Shown here piece after piece: positions 44,401 through 56,600 of a DNA stretch of 64,000 nucleotides (position 1 is the stretch's first letter; each line of letters starts with the position of its first letter). The notes under the pieces were generated by a model. It saw only the letters and a program-made list of their open reading frames with translations. It was not told the origin of the DNA and made no database searches. Made by a program: the position numbers and the translations under genes. Source of the DNA: Ardenticatenaceae bacterium (GTDB lineage Bacteria; Chloroflexota; Anaerolineae; Promineifilales; Promineifilaceae); the NCBI GenBank assembly GCA_011525915.1, contig WYBM01000005.1:186001-250000 (forward strand), written 5' to 3'.

Positions 44401-44566
44401 ACATGGAAACGTTTGGCAGCACGACGTCTGGCATTATGATGCCGTGACTGCCTGGCAGCAAACCACATCGTTACCTACAGACACTGCCTACCATGCGGCC
44501 GTTTACGACCCCGACCAACAACGTATTCTCACCTTTAGCCGTGGCCAACTTTGGGCTTACCGGTAA
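41429..44566 (+). CDS. Secreted DUF2341 / collar-like repeat / kelch protein
   Basis: Exported protein of 1,045 residues. After the signal peptide (about 1-35) comes a DUF2341-like domain (about 45-135). Three near-identical units of about 100 residues follow (encoded at about 41860-42150, 42175-42470 and 42490-42790), each with G-W near the start, G-R-F-x-R-G, G-G-T-G-G, alternating His (H-x-H-x-Y) and a closing H-L-P-P-Y. This is the look of phage tail-collar/tail-fibre tip domains. An ASPM/SPD2/Hydin-like Ig domain (about 475-570), a further beta domain (about 580-750) and kelch repeats (about 755-1045, Y-G-G-x and W-x-Y-D-G motifs) complete it. The His clusters could bind metal. Likely a surface adhesin. 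Confidence 0.75.
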   Translation: MNHWPRTPRLSRFVSILFISLLLTAVSGTQALRAASPQNTNTAFTRTITIAYTGENQSAYEFELTLNTQALIAQEKMAPDCHNLKFTDNAGTEFAYFLESGCNTPTTQIWIQIPTLISGTNHLQMMYGPHVTSTFRREWANGQFMAPFVGTCPLGWQAASSFNVENRFARGAGTFGSTGGSETHYHTYAGNTSLANQTFTLTDAPQYTHPPNHGHTMSGATSSTNHLPPYKDVVFCQFMVGQLPYRAGSTAFIGFFETLPAGWSHDASFNGRFLRGSDTAGGTGGTNTHTHTYSGNTSYVSPNSSSNNTYSGPNNRGIGGPHRHSYSGTTNARDHLPPYLDMLMARPATANAALPPGSVGLFTQLPPLGWERYTALDGRFPRGSNTFGGTGGGASHNHAVSGQTAYADGGDHTRNSCCTHSSYDNHSHSYNLTSTTNNHLPPYLDAIFARQKTSLTTYTLGAESQAGLTIFPLTPSLLTFPSTIAQFTSPAQTITLSNTQSVSLTVTTLTLIGANPADFAWQNDTCTGQTITPGAGCAVSLRFTPQNAGEKSATLAMLAADPRHSLPHIPLSGVGVAPQALTVSINQGADDATELSTGSVSLGHGYLYVDASRVAIGLQFDNITIPQGAHIIDARLALTAQRNDAGAAAYTIAGEASDNAAPFQATTNNILARSQTTAVTEWLTIPAWTNGQVYQTPDLGPVLQEIVNRPGWAAGNTATFILTGSGSRRFWAHNGNAAAAARLVVNYAVVPPPRTWQMVSTAVSPSVQGEYALAYDTNRHVLVLYGGNATGWPYENATWEYDGVTWQRINTSQHPPALYGAAMVYDAAHSRVLLFGGSDHTDTAVNQTWVYDGISWTQLSPATSPPARAFHNMVYHAESGHTFLFGGLGGETFYNDTWEFDGTSWQQMITNQPPAGRMLAAFTHRGHDDTFWLFGGLAADGTPLADWWVLDPAVGNWTVAAASGGPAARAAASLVYEPTSLGLVLVGGSTQHGNVWQHDVWHYDAVTAWQQTTSLPTDTAYHAAVYDPDQQRILTFSRGQLWAYR

Positions 44567-44659
44567 CCTGTACCGGTCGCTTGAGCCCACCCCCGCAGGG
44601 CAGGCTCTTATTCGACGGGCATCATTTCATTGTTCATTCGCTCAGGACGGAATATAACC

Positions 44660-47600
44660 ATGAACCAACACACAAAACTCATCACCACACCACTGGCTCA
44701 CCAGCGAAACTGGCAGAAGGTATCGGCCGTTTTGACCACTGTTTTCATGAGCAGCCTGATGCTGTTTGCCCTGCTTATCTTCGCTGCCGGGCAAACGGCC
44801 GTGGTTCGGGCTGAAGAAAGCGCCCCGAACCCTCTACCGGCCCACCCCAAGCACCCACTGCATAGCGAGAATCATTTCCTGCCTGAGCGCCAGGTTTTCA
44901 CCCCTGCGGCGCACCCGGCTGCTAGCGGAAATCGGCTGATCTTAGACCCATCCATCGTCTTGGAAGCGCCTTCAACCGGGCAGCTCTATACACCGGCCAC
45001 CGTCACCGTCACCGTCTATGACGGCGACGGCAACGTAGCTACCGGCTATGTCGGCCAGGTTCAGTTCACCGCCAGCGATCCTCAGGCCACACTGCCGGCA
45101 AACTATACCTTTACCGCTGGCGACAACGGCCGTCATACCTTCACCAATGGTTTTATCTGGCGCACGCCCGGCCCGCAGACCCTCACCGTTACCGACGTGC
45201 TTACGCCCGCTTTAACGGCCGCCACCCCCTTCACCCTGTCCGCCGACGTCATTATCAACCAAAACACCACCTGGAATGAAACCAGCGTCACCGTGGGCCA
45301 TCTGGTCATCACTAACAATGCCCAGCTTCTCTTGGCCAAACCCATCACCATGACGGCCAACAACATCACCATCCATACAACAGGCCGCCTCAGCGCCGAT
45401 AGCCAGGGCTTCCCGCAAAACAGCGGCCCCGGCACCCCCACCAATGTGGAATACGGGGCGGCGCATGGTGGGTTTGGCTACGGCCGTCAGGCCACCCCTT
45501 ACGGCAATCTCTATCACCCCCTAACTCAGGGCAGCGGCGGGCGGGCGGGGTACGTCAGCGGCGGCAGTGGGGGTGGCGTCATCCATCTGATCGTCACCGA
45601 TACACTGACCCTTCACGGCCTCCTTTCGGCCAATGGTCTTAATGGTCTGGATGCCCCTAGCTCAGTCTATTCTCGGAACGGTGGCAGCGGCGGCAGCGGT
45701 GGCTCTGTCTGGATTGAAGCAGGGACCGTTACCGGCACCGGCACCATCCAGGCCAATGGCGGCCGCGGCGGGTATGGCACAGGGTTTAGAAGGCGCTACC
45801 ACAGCGGCAGCGGCAGCGGCGGCCGCATTGCCCTTTATGCCCTGGCAGACACCTTCTCCCAGCGCGCCGACGCCCTTCAAGCCCGGGGTGGCGACAATGA
45901 CAAAGATGGCGGCGCGGGTACAATCTATCTGAACACCATCACCGCTCCCCATGAATTACGAGTAGACAACATCAGCCGCACCACCGGCCCGGAAGCTGTT
46001 TTGCTGCCTGGCGCTTACGAATTTAATGCCATTCGTCTTACCGCTCAGGGGCACTTGCGGATGCTGGGCACTACCTCTGTCATCACCCTAAGTGACAACA
46101 CCATCGTAGGTGATGGCACGGCTAACTTCGAGCAAGAAGGGCTCCTCCAGGCCCCTTCACAATTTACTTTGCAGGGGGTAAACCTGTATGTTTGGGGTCA
46201 GCTTGCCGGCCCAACCGTCATTACCACCACCAACAGCGGCAGTTTGCACCTGTATGCTGACCGCACACCCGGTGGCGTTTACACGTACACGGCCGTGACC
46301 GTCGGTCAAAACACCAGCCTGGTACTGCATCCGGCCATCACCAACAACGGCGTTTACACCGACGATTATGGCGTTCACCTGCGCCTGAACACGCTGACCA
46401 TCGCCGGCACAGTGTCGGCCGACTATATGGGCTACAACGAAGAACAGGGGCCAGGCGCCTCTACCAGCCCCACCAATGGGGCCGCCCATGGCGGTTACGG
46501 TTACGGCGGCGGCGCCACGCCCTACGGCGATCCCTATCACCCCACACTCCTCGGCAGTGGTGGCGGGAGCATAAGCATACCTGCCGGTCGGGGTGGTGGC
46601 GCCGTTCATCTGGTGGTGGATGATACCCTCACCCTGAACGGTACGCTCTCCGCCAATGGGCAGCGGGGGACAGATGGGCCCGACGATAATTACATCCAAG
46701 ACGCTGGCAGCGGCGGCAGCGGCGGCGCTATCTGGATAGAAACCAACGTCATGACAGGCACCGGCCTGATTCAGGCCAACGGCGGCGCTGGCGGTGGCGA
46801 TCCACGCTGGTGTGGCAGCGGCCGTTGCACCGTATTCAGCGCCAGTGGTGCGGGCGGACGCATTGCCCTTTACGCCACCGCTGATCATTTCTCGTCACGA
46901 CCAAATGCCTTGCAAGCCTGGGGCGGTGATAATCCTCAGGATGGCGGGCCAGGCACCATCTACCTGCATACAAACGCGGCACCCCACGAATTACGGGTGG
47001 GCAACAACGGCCGTACCACCGGGCCCGCCGCCTTTTTGCCCGCCGATACCTATGCCTTTGACACACTTTCCCTGACCCAGAATGGGCATCTGGAAGTGGC
47101 CGGCGCGCTGACCCTGGCCGCAACGGCCGGTGACAACAGCAGCACCCTGACCGTTCAAGGTCTCCTGACAGCCACGGCCGTACCTGTGCTCCAAAACATC
47201 AACATCACTGCGCACGACCAGCTTCTGGTCGCCAACCCGCTGCAGATAGACGGCGTCACGGTAAACGTACCCGGTAATCTGGTAGGCGCGGATGATATTG
47301 TCATCACCGGTAACGGCCGTCTACACCTCTATGCTCAATCCTACGCCGCCGGCACGGCCACCTTTGATCAGATAAACATCCCGGCCGGCACACTGACCCT
47401 GGCCGGCAATGAAGTCAATGGCACGGGCTTCACCCTGCGGGCCACGGACATCACCATCGCGGCAGCGTCTGCCCTGGACGCCAATGGTCAGGGGTACCGC
47501 CTAAACGAAGGTGCAGGCGCCCACGCCAATGGCGCCAGCCACGGCGGTATAGGCGGCGGCGGGCTGCCCCCCTATGGCTCTGCATATGAACCGGTAACGT

Positions 47601-50600
47601 TGGGCTCCAGCGGCAATGACGGCCGTGGCGGCGGTGCCATCCGCCTCATTGTGGCCCACACTCTATGGCTCGATGGCGCCCTGCGGGCCAACGGCATCGC
47701 CGACGGCAGCGGCGGGTCGCTCTGGGTGCAAACCGACGTCTTGACGGGGATGGGCATCATGTCCGCTGTTGGCGGCAGCCAGTCCGGCGGCGGCGGGCGG
47801 ATTGCGGTGGAGGCTATTGACCTCACCGGCTACGGTGGTGATTACAACGTCGCCTTTGGCGGGGGCACCTGCCCCCCAACAAGCAACTGCCAGGGCACCA
47901 TCTTTCTGGATACCGTAGATCCCCTGGCCTCCACGGTGGCAGCGGCGCCACCTCAGATTCTGGCCGACGGCCAGGCCACCGGCACCATTACAGTGACATT
48001 GCTGGCGGCCGCCGGGCTGCCGGTGTCGAACAGGGAAGTAGAGTTGCAAGTGACACCGGGCACCGACATGGCCCTCAACGGCCAACCGGCCAGCGATTTC
48101 GTATTGGTAGGCACAACAGATGCAAACGGGCAGGTGACGGCCGTCATCAGCGGCACGGCGCTGGGCCTTAAAACCATCTCCGCCCGTACCAGAGATGGCG
48201 AACTGCTGCACCAGACGGCCACCATTCTCCTCACCACCGGCCCGGCCGACCCGGGCGTCTCTCAACTGGCGGTGAACAAGACCAGGGTCGCCGCCGACGG
48301 CCAGGATGCCGCCATTATCATCGCCACCTTGTTAGACAGCCAGGCTCATCCCCTGTCTAGTAAACAGGTGTACATTCAAGTGACGGGCACGGCCATGACG
48401 CTGACCCAGGAAGCCACCATCACCAATGACCAGGGGCAGGTAACGGCCACTGTGCGGGCCATGGCCATGCAAAGTGTCACCGTGTCTGCCTATAACCAGA
48501 CGGATGGTTTCACCCTTTCCCAGACGCAGACCATCACCTTTACGCCGGCGCCGGTTGTGGCCGCCAATTCCCAATTCACCATCACCCCCACCGCCAACGT
48601 GGCAGCTGACAACGCTCATCCCGTCACCATCACGGCCGTGCTGCGAGACGCCTTACAACGGCCGCTGGCCAACCGGCCCATCACCCTGCTGGTGAGCGGC
48701 AGCGGCTACCAGATCTCGCCCGCGCCCACCCAACACACGGACGCTCAGGGGAACATCACCTTTTACGTCACCGCCTCACAGGCCGGCAGCAAGCAGCTTT
48801 CCCTGCGTGACGTGACCGGAAATGTGGTGGTGCCCATCGGCAGTGTCGGCTTTATCGCCGCCAATGTGCACCCAAACCAGTCAGACCTATCCGTTTTAGG
48901 GGCCAGCACGGCCGCCGCCGACGGCCAGCATGCCATTACCTTTTTAATAACGGTCCGTGATGGGTCTAACAACCCTGTGGCTGGGGCCACGGCCGTCTTA
49001 ACCGGCAGCCACAGCCTGCACTTCATCCAGCCCATAGGGCCCACCAATTCAAGTGGGCAAACCATAGGCCGAGCCACCAGCACCACCGCCGGCCAGTTTG
49101 TGGTGCAGGCGCTGGTGAATGGCGTACTCATCGCCGACACGGCCATCGCCACTTTTATGGGCCCTGACCTCGCCATAAGCAAATCTGGGCCCACGGCCGT
49201 AACCGCCGGTTACCCCATTCACTACAACATTACCGTAGCCAACCAGGGCTACCTGGCCGCCATCGATGTCATCATCACCGATACCCTACCCTTCCAGACC
49301 TCCTTTATTACGCAGACCAGCCCTTATGCCTACACGCAAAGCGGACAAACCATTGTGTGGCACCTTGGTGATCTGCCGGCCGGGCAAAGCGTTTCCTGGA
49401 ACCTGGACGCGCTGCTGGCCGCCGAGGCTGTGATTGGCAGCCAGAAAGTGAACACCGTGCGGGCCACTGCCACCGAAGCCGAAGTTACTACGGCCAACAA
49501 CCATCACAGCGTGACCACGCTGGTAGAGACACCCCAGCCCCGGCTGCGTGTCACGCCGCTTTACCCTACGTTGGTCACCCCACAAGGCGGCAGCCAAAGC
49601 CTGACCATCACCGTGCGTAATGAGGGCACAGCGCCGCTAACCGGTGCGGCGCTGCAACCTCCGGCTTTCCTGCCCTGGGTAACGCTCTCCCAGGCCAACC
49701 TGGGAGATTTACAGCCAGGTGAAGCCGTGACCGTGACCCTTATCGCCAACGCCGCCGCCCTCACCCAGGCCGGCCATTACCGTGACGTGGTGCGGGTGAC
49801 TTCTAGTAATGCTGGTTATAAAGATGTTTACCTGGATGTGCATGTGCGCTCACCCTTGCGTGATCTACACCTGTCGCTGATCAATAACGTGGGTGGCGTG
49901 GTGGCCAACGGCCGTGTCATTTTAACGGAACCCATTTACGTGGAAACCCAGGGGGTGCCTGGCTCAACCACGTATTACCATGAAGCCTTTACGGATGAAA
50001 ACGGGGAAGCAACCTTCTTCTTTTTAGAAACAGACAAGGCTTATAACTTTTCTATTTCCGCGCCCAACCACCAGTCGCAAAGCGGCAGTGTCACCCTGGC
50101 AGCAGGCGCCGGCACCCAGGCATGGGGGGTGACCCTCAACGGCCGTCCCGGCCTGGCGGTTATGCCTGAAAGCCTGGCGTTTGACACGGTGCGCGGCAGC
50201 CTGGCACAAAAGGTTCTGACTATTCGCAACACGGGTGTGGTCACCCTCACCGGCATCAGCCTGACCGCCGAAGGCATTCCCTTTCTTTTCCTGGGGCAGC
50301 CGCCGGTGGGCACGGCCGTGCCGCCAGGCGCCACCATACAGGTTTCTGTTAATGTGGCCCCAACCCTTACAGAAACAGCCGATATTTACAATGGCATTGT
50401 TCATGTAACGGCCGTGAGCGGCCAGGCAGCCAGCGTTCCCGTCACCGTTAAACTTCCAGCGCCGGCTGCCCGCACGCTTTGCCTGACCATCAAAACAGAG
50501 TCCGGCCAACCGGTGACCAACGCTCTGGTTCAACTGAACGATATGGAAGGGCAAATTGTGGTCAGCGGCGGCGTCACAGAAACGATCCAGCAACTGTATA

Positions 50601-53600
50601 CCCTATCTTCAGACGAAGATGGCCCTGGTTATGCCTGCTTCTCAAACCTGGCGCCAGGTGCCTATCAAGCCCAGGTGATCCGGGGCGTCATACGCCTGGG
50701 TGAAGAAACCCTGGAGGTCGTGCCTGGTGAAGGCACCCAGGAAGAAACCATCATCGTCGATGAACCTTCCGTTACAGCCAACTGGTCGGTGGTGCGTGAC
50801 CCGTTTGATGACGTCTATACCACGACACTGACACTGACCTTTATTCCTCACGAACCGCCGCAGCTGGCGCTGTCGCCCACCAGCATCAACCTGTGCAATG
50901 GTAACGGCATGACCACGCAGACCATCTATATTCACAACTTCTATCCGGTGACCCTCACCCAAGCGGCCGTAACCATGAACACCGCCGGTAACGTGACCGC
51001 CTCTCTCCGGCGCGCCGACGGTACAGAAAGCAGCCAGGGGCACCTGAACATCGGTACAATTCCACCCAATGCCGATGTGGCGTTGGAACTGACCGCCGCC
51101 GTTAACACACAGGCTTGCCAGGAAGGGGAAGACGGCCGTATTCACATCACCCTCAAAGCTGAACACGGCCATTATGCCCCCACCTCTTGGTATAATCTCT
51201 TTGGTGAGCCACAAACATTACCCCTGGAGCCGGCCACCATCCCCTTAAAACTCATCAATGACGGCTTCCCAGAAAGCAGCAACCTCAATGGCATTCCGCC
51301 TACGATGGAAAATATCACCTTGACGCCGCCCCAAAGCCTGACCTGGCTAGACGTCAGCACCACCACCATTGCGGCCATTCCGGTAGGTGGAGAGGTGGGC
51401 TTTGACCTGGTTGTGACCCCTCCCCAGTGGCTTCCCATAGGGTTTTATTACGATTACATCCTGATCAATGCCACCAACGGCATCACCGCCTTTATTGGCA
51501 TTGAGGCAGAAATGACCGGTCAGGGGCTGCGCATCAACACCCAACTGGTGACGCCGCTAAGCCAGGGCGGCACACCGCCACCGCCGACGCCAGATCAACA
51601 ACAACCGCCTGATTGGACCCGCCTCCTCAATTCACTAAACCCCAATGCCCTGAACGATACTGACACCATCGTCAATTCCTGGGATATTGCCGTCGGCTGC
51701 TTTTGCACTGCCAACGAGGGGTGGCAGCGGTTAGGTAATCAGTTGATCTACAGTCAACGAGGCTCTCACCCCGGTGGGAACATCACCATCAGCCCGGCCC
51801 CCGCCGAATTCAAAGACAACCTGGTCATTTTACAACTACAACAAAAATATTCGCTGGAACGCGAGGCGTTTACGGCCAACCTCAATTTGGGTAATGCCCT
51901 CAATCAATCTCTGACAGACCTGGAAGTAGAGATCTTATTCACCAACGCTCAGGGAGAACCGGTGAGCATGCGGCTGCCGGGCGGCATCCTCTCAGCTACC
52001 GGAACCTTTACCCCGGTCACACCCCTTACCTCCGTCGTGCCGCTGCCTATTGGCAGCCTCTTTGGCCAGCAATTTCCCAGCTGGGGCCAAAACTATCCGC
52101 CTAACTTCATTGTGATTCCGGAATCACCCACCGCCCTGCCCGACCTGCCCGGCGGCCAGGATTACGCCGCCAGTTGGACGTTTATCCCTGATGCCATGGG
52201 CCTGACCGCGCCGGCAGCCTTTAAGGTGCAGGCCATTATCCGTTACAAGTTAAATGGCCAGGATAAAGTGCTGGAAACAGAGAAAGCCACCATCACCATC
52301 CAGCCGCAGCCGCGCATCATCATTGATTACTTTGTGCCCAACTACGTCCTGGGCGGGCAAACGTTTGACTGGATAGTGGTGGCCACCAACGTGGGCTATG
52401 GCACCGCCCATAACTTCCGGGTGGAGACACCACAGCCCAAAATCCTCAAGCAAAGCGAACGTTACCCCACCGACTTCACCCTGATCGGGCCGTCTACGCT
52501 GAATTTTGGAAACCTGGCCCCGGGCCAGCAGGTGCAGGGCGTCTGGCGGATTAAACCCAGCCGCGACGGCTCTTTTGTAAGCTGGTCGGCCAAATGCGGG
52601 CACCAAAACTACAAAGGTGTGGAATTGCCGCCGCTGGTGCACTGCCAGCCGCGCATGCACATGATTGATACCTCTTATCTGGCCGAAGCGCAGCAGTGGG
52701 GCAAGGGGGATTCCTGTATGGCTGGCAAATTCCAGGGATTTGACAGCGACCCGGTAAACACTTTTTCCGGCAACTTCACTTACAGCACAGTGGACCTGAC
52801 CATTCCTACCTGGAGCATGCCGCTGCAATGGGAGCGCAGCTACAACTCACAAGATGCGGAAGATGGCCCCTTGGGACCGGGCTGGACCCATAATTACAAC
52901 CTTGACCTGCGCTACGAAAGCTTCATTGGCATGCGGCGATATTGGCAAAATCAGGGGCTCAGGCCACAAGGTGTGGACCTTGTCACCGGGCAGCAAAGCT
53001 ATTTTATCGCCCGCCTACCGCATGGGTCACAGGTTTACTTTGAAGTCAGCACCGATGGCACCACCATTACACCGTTTCCCGGGGTGCGTGCCCAACTGAC
53101 CCGCAGCTTTGATACCTACCGGCTGACCTATGCCTGTGATGACACTGTTTACATCTTTAACGCCCAGCAAAAGCTGGCAGCCATTGAAGATGTCAACGGC
53201 AACCGCACCACGCTGGATTACGACATCAGCGGCAACCTCATCCAGGTCACAGACCCATCCAGCCGCACACTAAGCTTTGCCTATGACGCCAATGGCCATA
53301 TCACCCAGATGACAGACCCCTTGGGCCGCACGGCCGTCTACACCTACACTGCCGGCTACCTGACGGCCGTGGCCGACTTTAACGGCCACACTACCCACTA
53401 CACGTACACGCCCCCCAGCGAACGCCCCGGCCAGTTGGCCACCATCACCGACGCCAATGGTCATACGGAAGTGACCAACCAGTATGACACTGCCCGGCGT
53501 GTGGCCTGGCAGGAAGATGCCCTGGGCTACCGCACCACGTTTGTCTACTCCGTAAACCCGGAAACAGGCGGGCGGGTGACACAAATGACCGACCCCTATG

Positions 53601-56600
53601 GCAACACATCCGCTGACAGCTACAACCATGAAGGGCTGCTGATCCAGCGGGAAGATGCCCTGGGCTTCAGCGAACAATATGCCTATGACGAACATTACAA
53701 CATGCTGCGGCAAACGGACAAAAACGGCCGTACTACCCTCTACGAATGGGATGAGTGTCACTGTAATATCACGTTGCTGGTAGACCCCATGGGGAACAAC
53801 ACCGTCATGGCTTATAACAGTCAGAAACAGCCGGTAAGCATCACCAACGAACGCGGCCACGTTACTACCATGACCTATGACAGCCACAACAACCTGCTGA
53901 CCGTTACCAACCCGGCCGGTGGTGTAAAAAGCATGACCTACGGCCCACATGGCGAAAAACTGTCAGAAACCGATGAAAACGACCATACCACGCAGTATGG
54001 GTATGACCTTTACGGCAACCAGACGGTCATTACTGATGCGCTGGGCCACGTCACCACCATGACCTATGACCTGGCCGGCCGTCTGCTGCGACACACCGAC
54101 CCACGCGGCTATGCCACCATATACACCTACGACAATGCCGATAATTTGCTCAGCATGACCAACCCTCTGAGCGGGACAACGGCATTTGCCTATGACCCCC
54201 AGGGCAATAGGGTGCAGTCCATAGATGCCCTGGGCCGGGTGACGACCTTCGCCTTTGATGCCCGGGATCAATTGGTACAGACGGTGAACCCGGCCGGGGG
54301 TGTGCAAACATTTGCCTATGACGCCCTTGGCCACATAGTCGCCAAAACAGACGCCCACAGCCGTACCACCACTTACCAGTTTAACGGCCTGACCCAGATC
54401 ACCACGAACCCTCTCTCCGGCACGGTGCGTACCGTCACCGACGCTTTGGGTAATCCCATCTCGGAAACGGACGCCAACGGTAACGTCACTCACTATGTCT
54501 ATGATGACAACGGCCGTCTGGTCACTACCATTTATCCAGACGGCAGCACCATGCAAAACTTGTATGATGAAGCCGACAACCTGCGGCAAGTGACTGACGG
54601 CGAGGGGCGGGCCGTCACCTACGTGTATGATAACCTGGGCCGGGTCATCACCGAAACCAACCCCGCCGGCGGCCAGACGATCTACACCTATGATGCCACC
54701 GGTAACAAAACCGGTGTCAGAGACGCCGCCGGCCGCTGGACATTGTACGCCTACGACGCCCTGAACCGACCGGTGCAGATCACAGACCCGGCTGGGGGGA
54801 CCATCACCATCACCTACGATGCTGCCGGCAACCGCACGGCCGTGGCCAACGCCAATGATCACACCACCACCTTTACCTATGATCCACTCAACCGGCCTCT
54901 GCAAGTGACCGACCCCCTGAACGGCGTCACCAGCTACCTCTATGACGCCGTGGGCAACCGCATTCTCATCATCGACCCGTTGGGCCGGGCCACGGCCGTG
55001 GCCTATGATGAACTCAACCAGCCCATCACACTGACCAATCCGGCCAACGGCGTGGTTAGCCGCGCCTATGATCTTATGGGCAATCTGGTGCAGATCACCG
55101 ACGAGGAGGGCCGGCAAACGACCATGAACTACGATGCCCTCAACCGGGTTATCAACATCACCGACGCTGCCGGCGGCCAGACCACTTACCTCTACGACGC
55201 CAATGGCAATGTCCTGGCAGAAACCAACCCCGCTGGGCAAACGACAACCTACGCCTATGACGAACTGAATCAACTGATCACCGTGACCGATCCACTCAGT
55301 GGCACGGCCGTGTATACCTATGATCGGGTGGGCAATGTGTTAACCGTCACAGATGCCAACGGCCGGGTGACCGACTACGCCTATGACAGCCTGGATCGCC
55401 TGGTGCAGCTGACCGATCCTCTGGTTTACACCCGCGCCTACACTTACGATCCTGTGGGCAACGTGCTGGCCGCTGCCGATGCCGAAGGGGGGACGACCCA
55501 CTACACTTATGATGCCCTCAACCGCCCCCTGACACGGGTAGACGCCAGCGGCGGTACCACAACTTATGTTTATGATGCCCTGAACAACCTGCTGCACCAC
55601 ACAGACGCCGAGGGCCGGGCCACAACTTACGCTTATGATGCCCTTAACCGCCAGGTAAGCCTCACTGATCCACTCAACCAAACCACCAGCTACGGTTATG
55701 ACGCTGTGGGTAATCTGGTGCGCCTGACAGAGGCCAACGATGCGGCTACGACCTTTGCCTATGACCCCCTCAACCAGCTGATCACCGCCACCAATCCGTT
55801 GGGCCACACGGCCGTCTACACCTACAGCCCGGCTGGTAACCTGGTGGCGGAAATGAACCCCTTAGGGCAGATCACCCACTACGTCTATGATGATCTCAAC
55901 CGCCAGGTGCAGATGGTTGATTCCCTGGGTCAGGTGACAACCTACACGTATGACCCTCTCAGCAACCCTATACGCGTCACCGACCCGCTGTCCCGCACCA
56001 CACTGTTTGTTTATGATCCGCTCAACCGCCTGGCGCAGCAGATCGATGCCCTGGGCGGCATCACCACCTATACCTATGATGCTGCCGGCAACCAGACTGC
56101 CCGGACAGACGCCAACGGCCGTACGGTGCACTATGCCTATGATGCCCTCAACCGGCTGGTGACCCTGGTAGACCCCTTGGGACAGATGACACACCTGGCG
56201 TACGATGGCCGGGGCAACCAGATTAGCCTGACTGACCCCCTGTCGCGCACCGCCCGTTATGCTTATGACGCCCTCAGCCGGCTGGTAACCATCACGGACA
56301 CCACCGGTGCCCAGGCCACGTATACGTATGACCGTGTAGGCAATAACACGGCCGTGACCGACAGCGCCGGGCACACCACCACCGTACGCTATGACGCCCT
56401 CAACCGGCCGGTACAAACAAGGAATCCTTTGAGCGGTACCACCAGCGTGGCCTATGATGCCGTGGGCAACCCGGTGAACCGGACAGACGCAGCCGGTCGG
56501 ACGATTACCTACACCTATGACGCTCTGAGCCGGCTGATTGTGGCCACGGACCCACTGCAAAACAACACTATCTATACCTATGACGCCTTGGGCAATCTGG

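Noticed and set aside
44583-44607. Possible terminator between the kelch protein and the giant RHS gene
   Set aside because: GAGCC/GGCTC arms are only 5 bp with an irregular interior and only a weak TT-A-TT stretch after them; not convincing.
53963-55273. Long open frames on the minus strand inside the RHS gene (also 46157-46888, 55862-56560, 57155-57997)
   Set aside because: They mirror the repeated YD and Gly-rich codon patterns of the plus-strand gene and show only low-complexity, repeat-derived protein.
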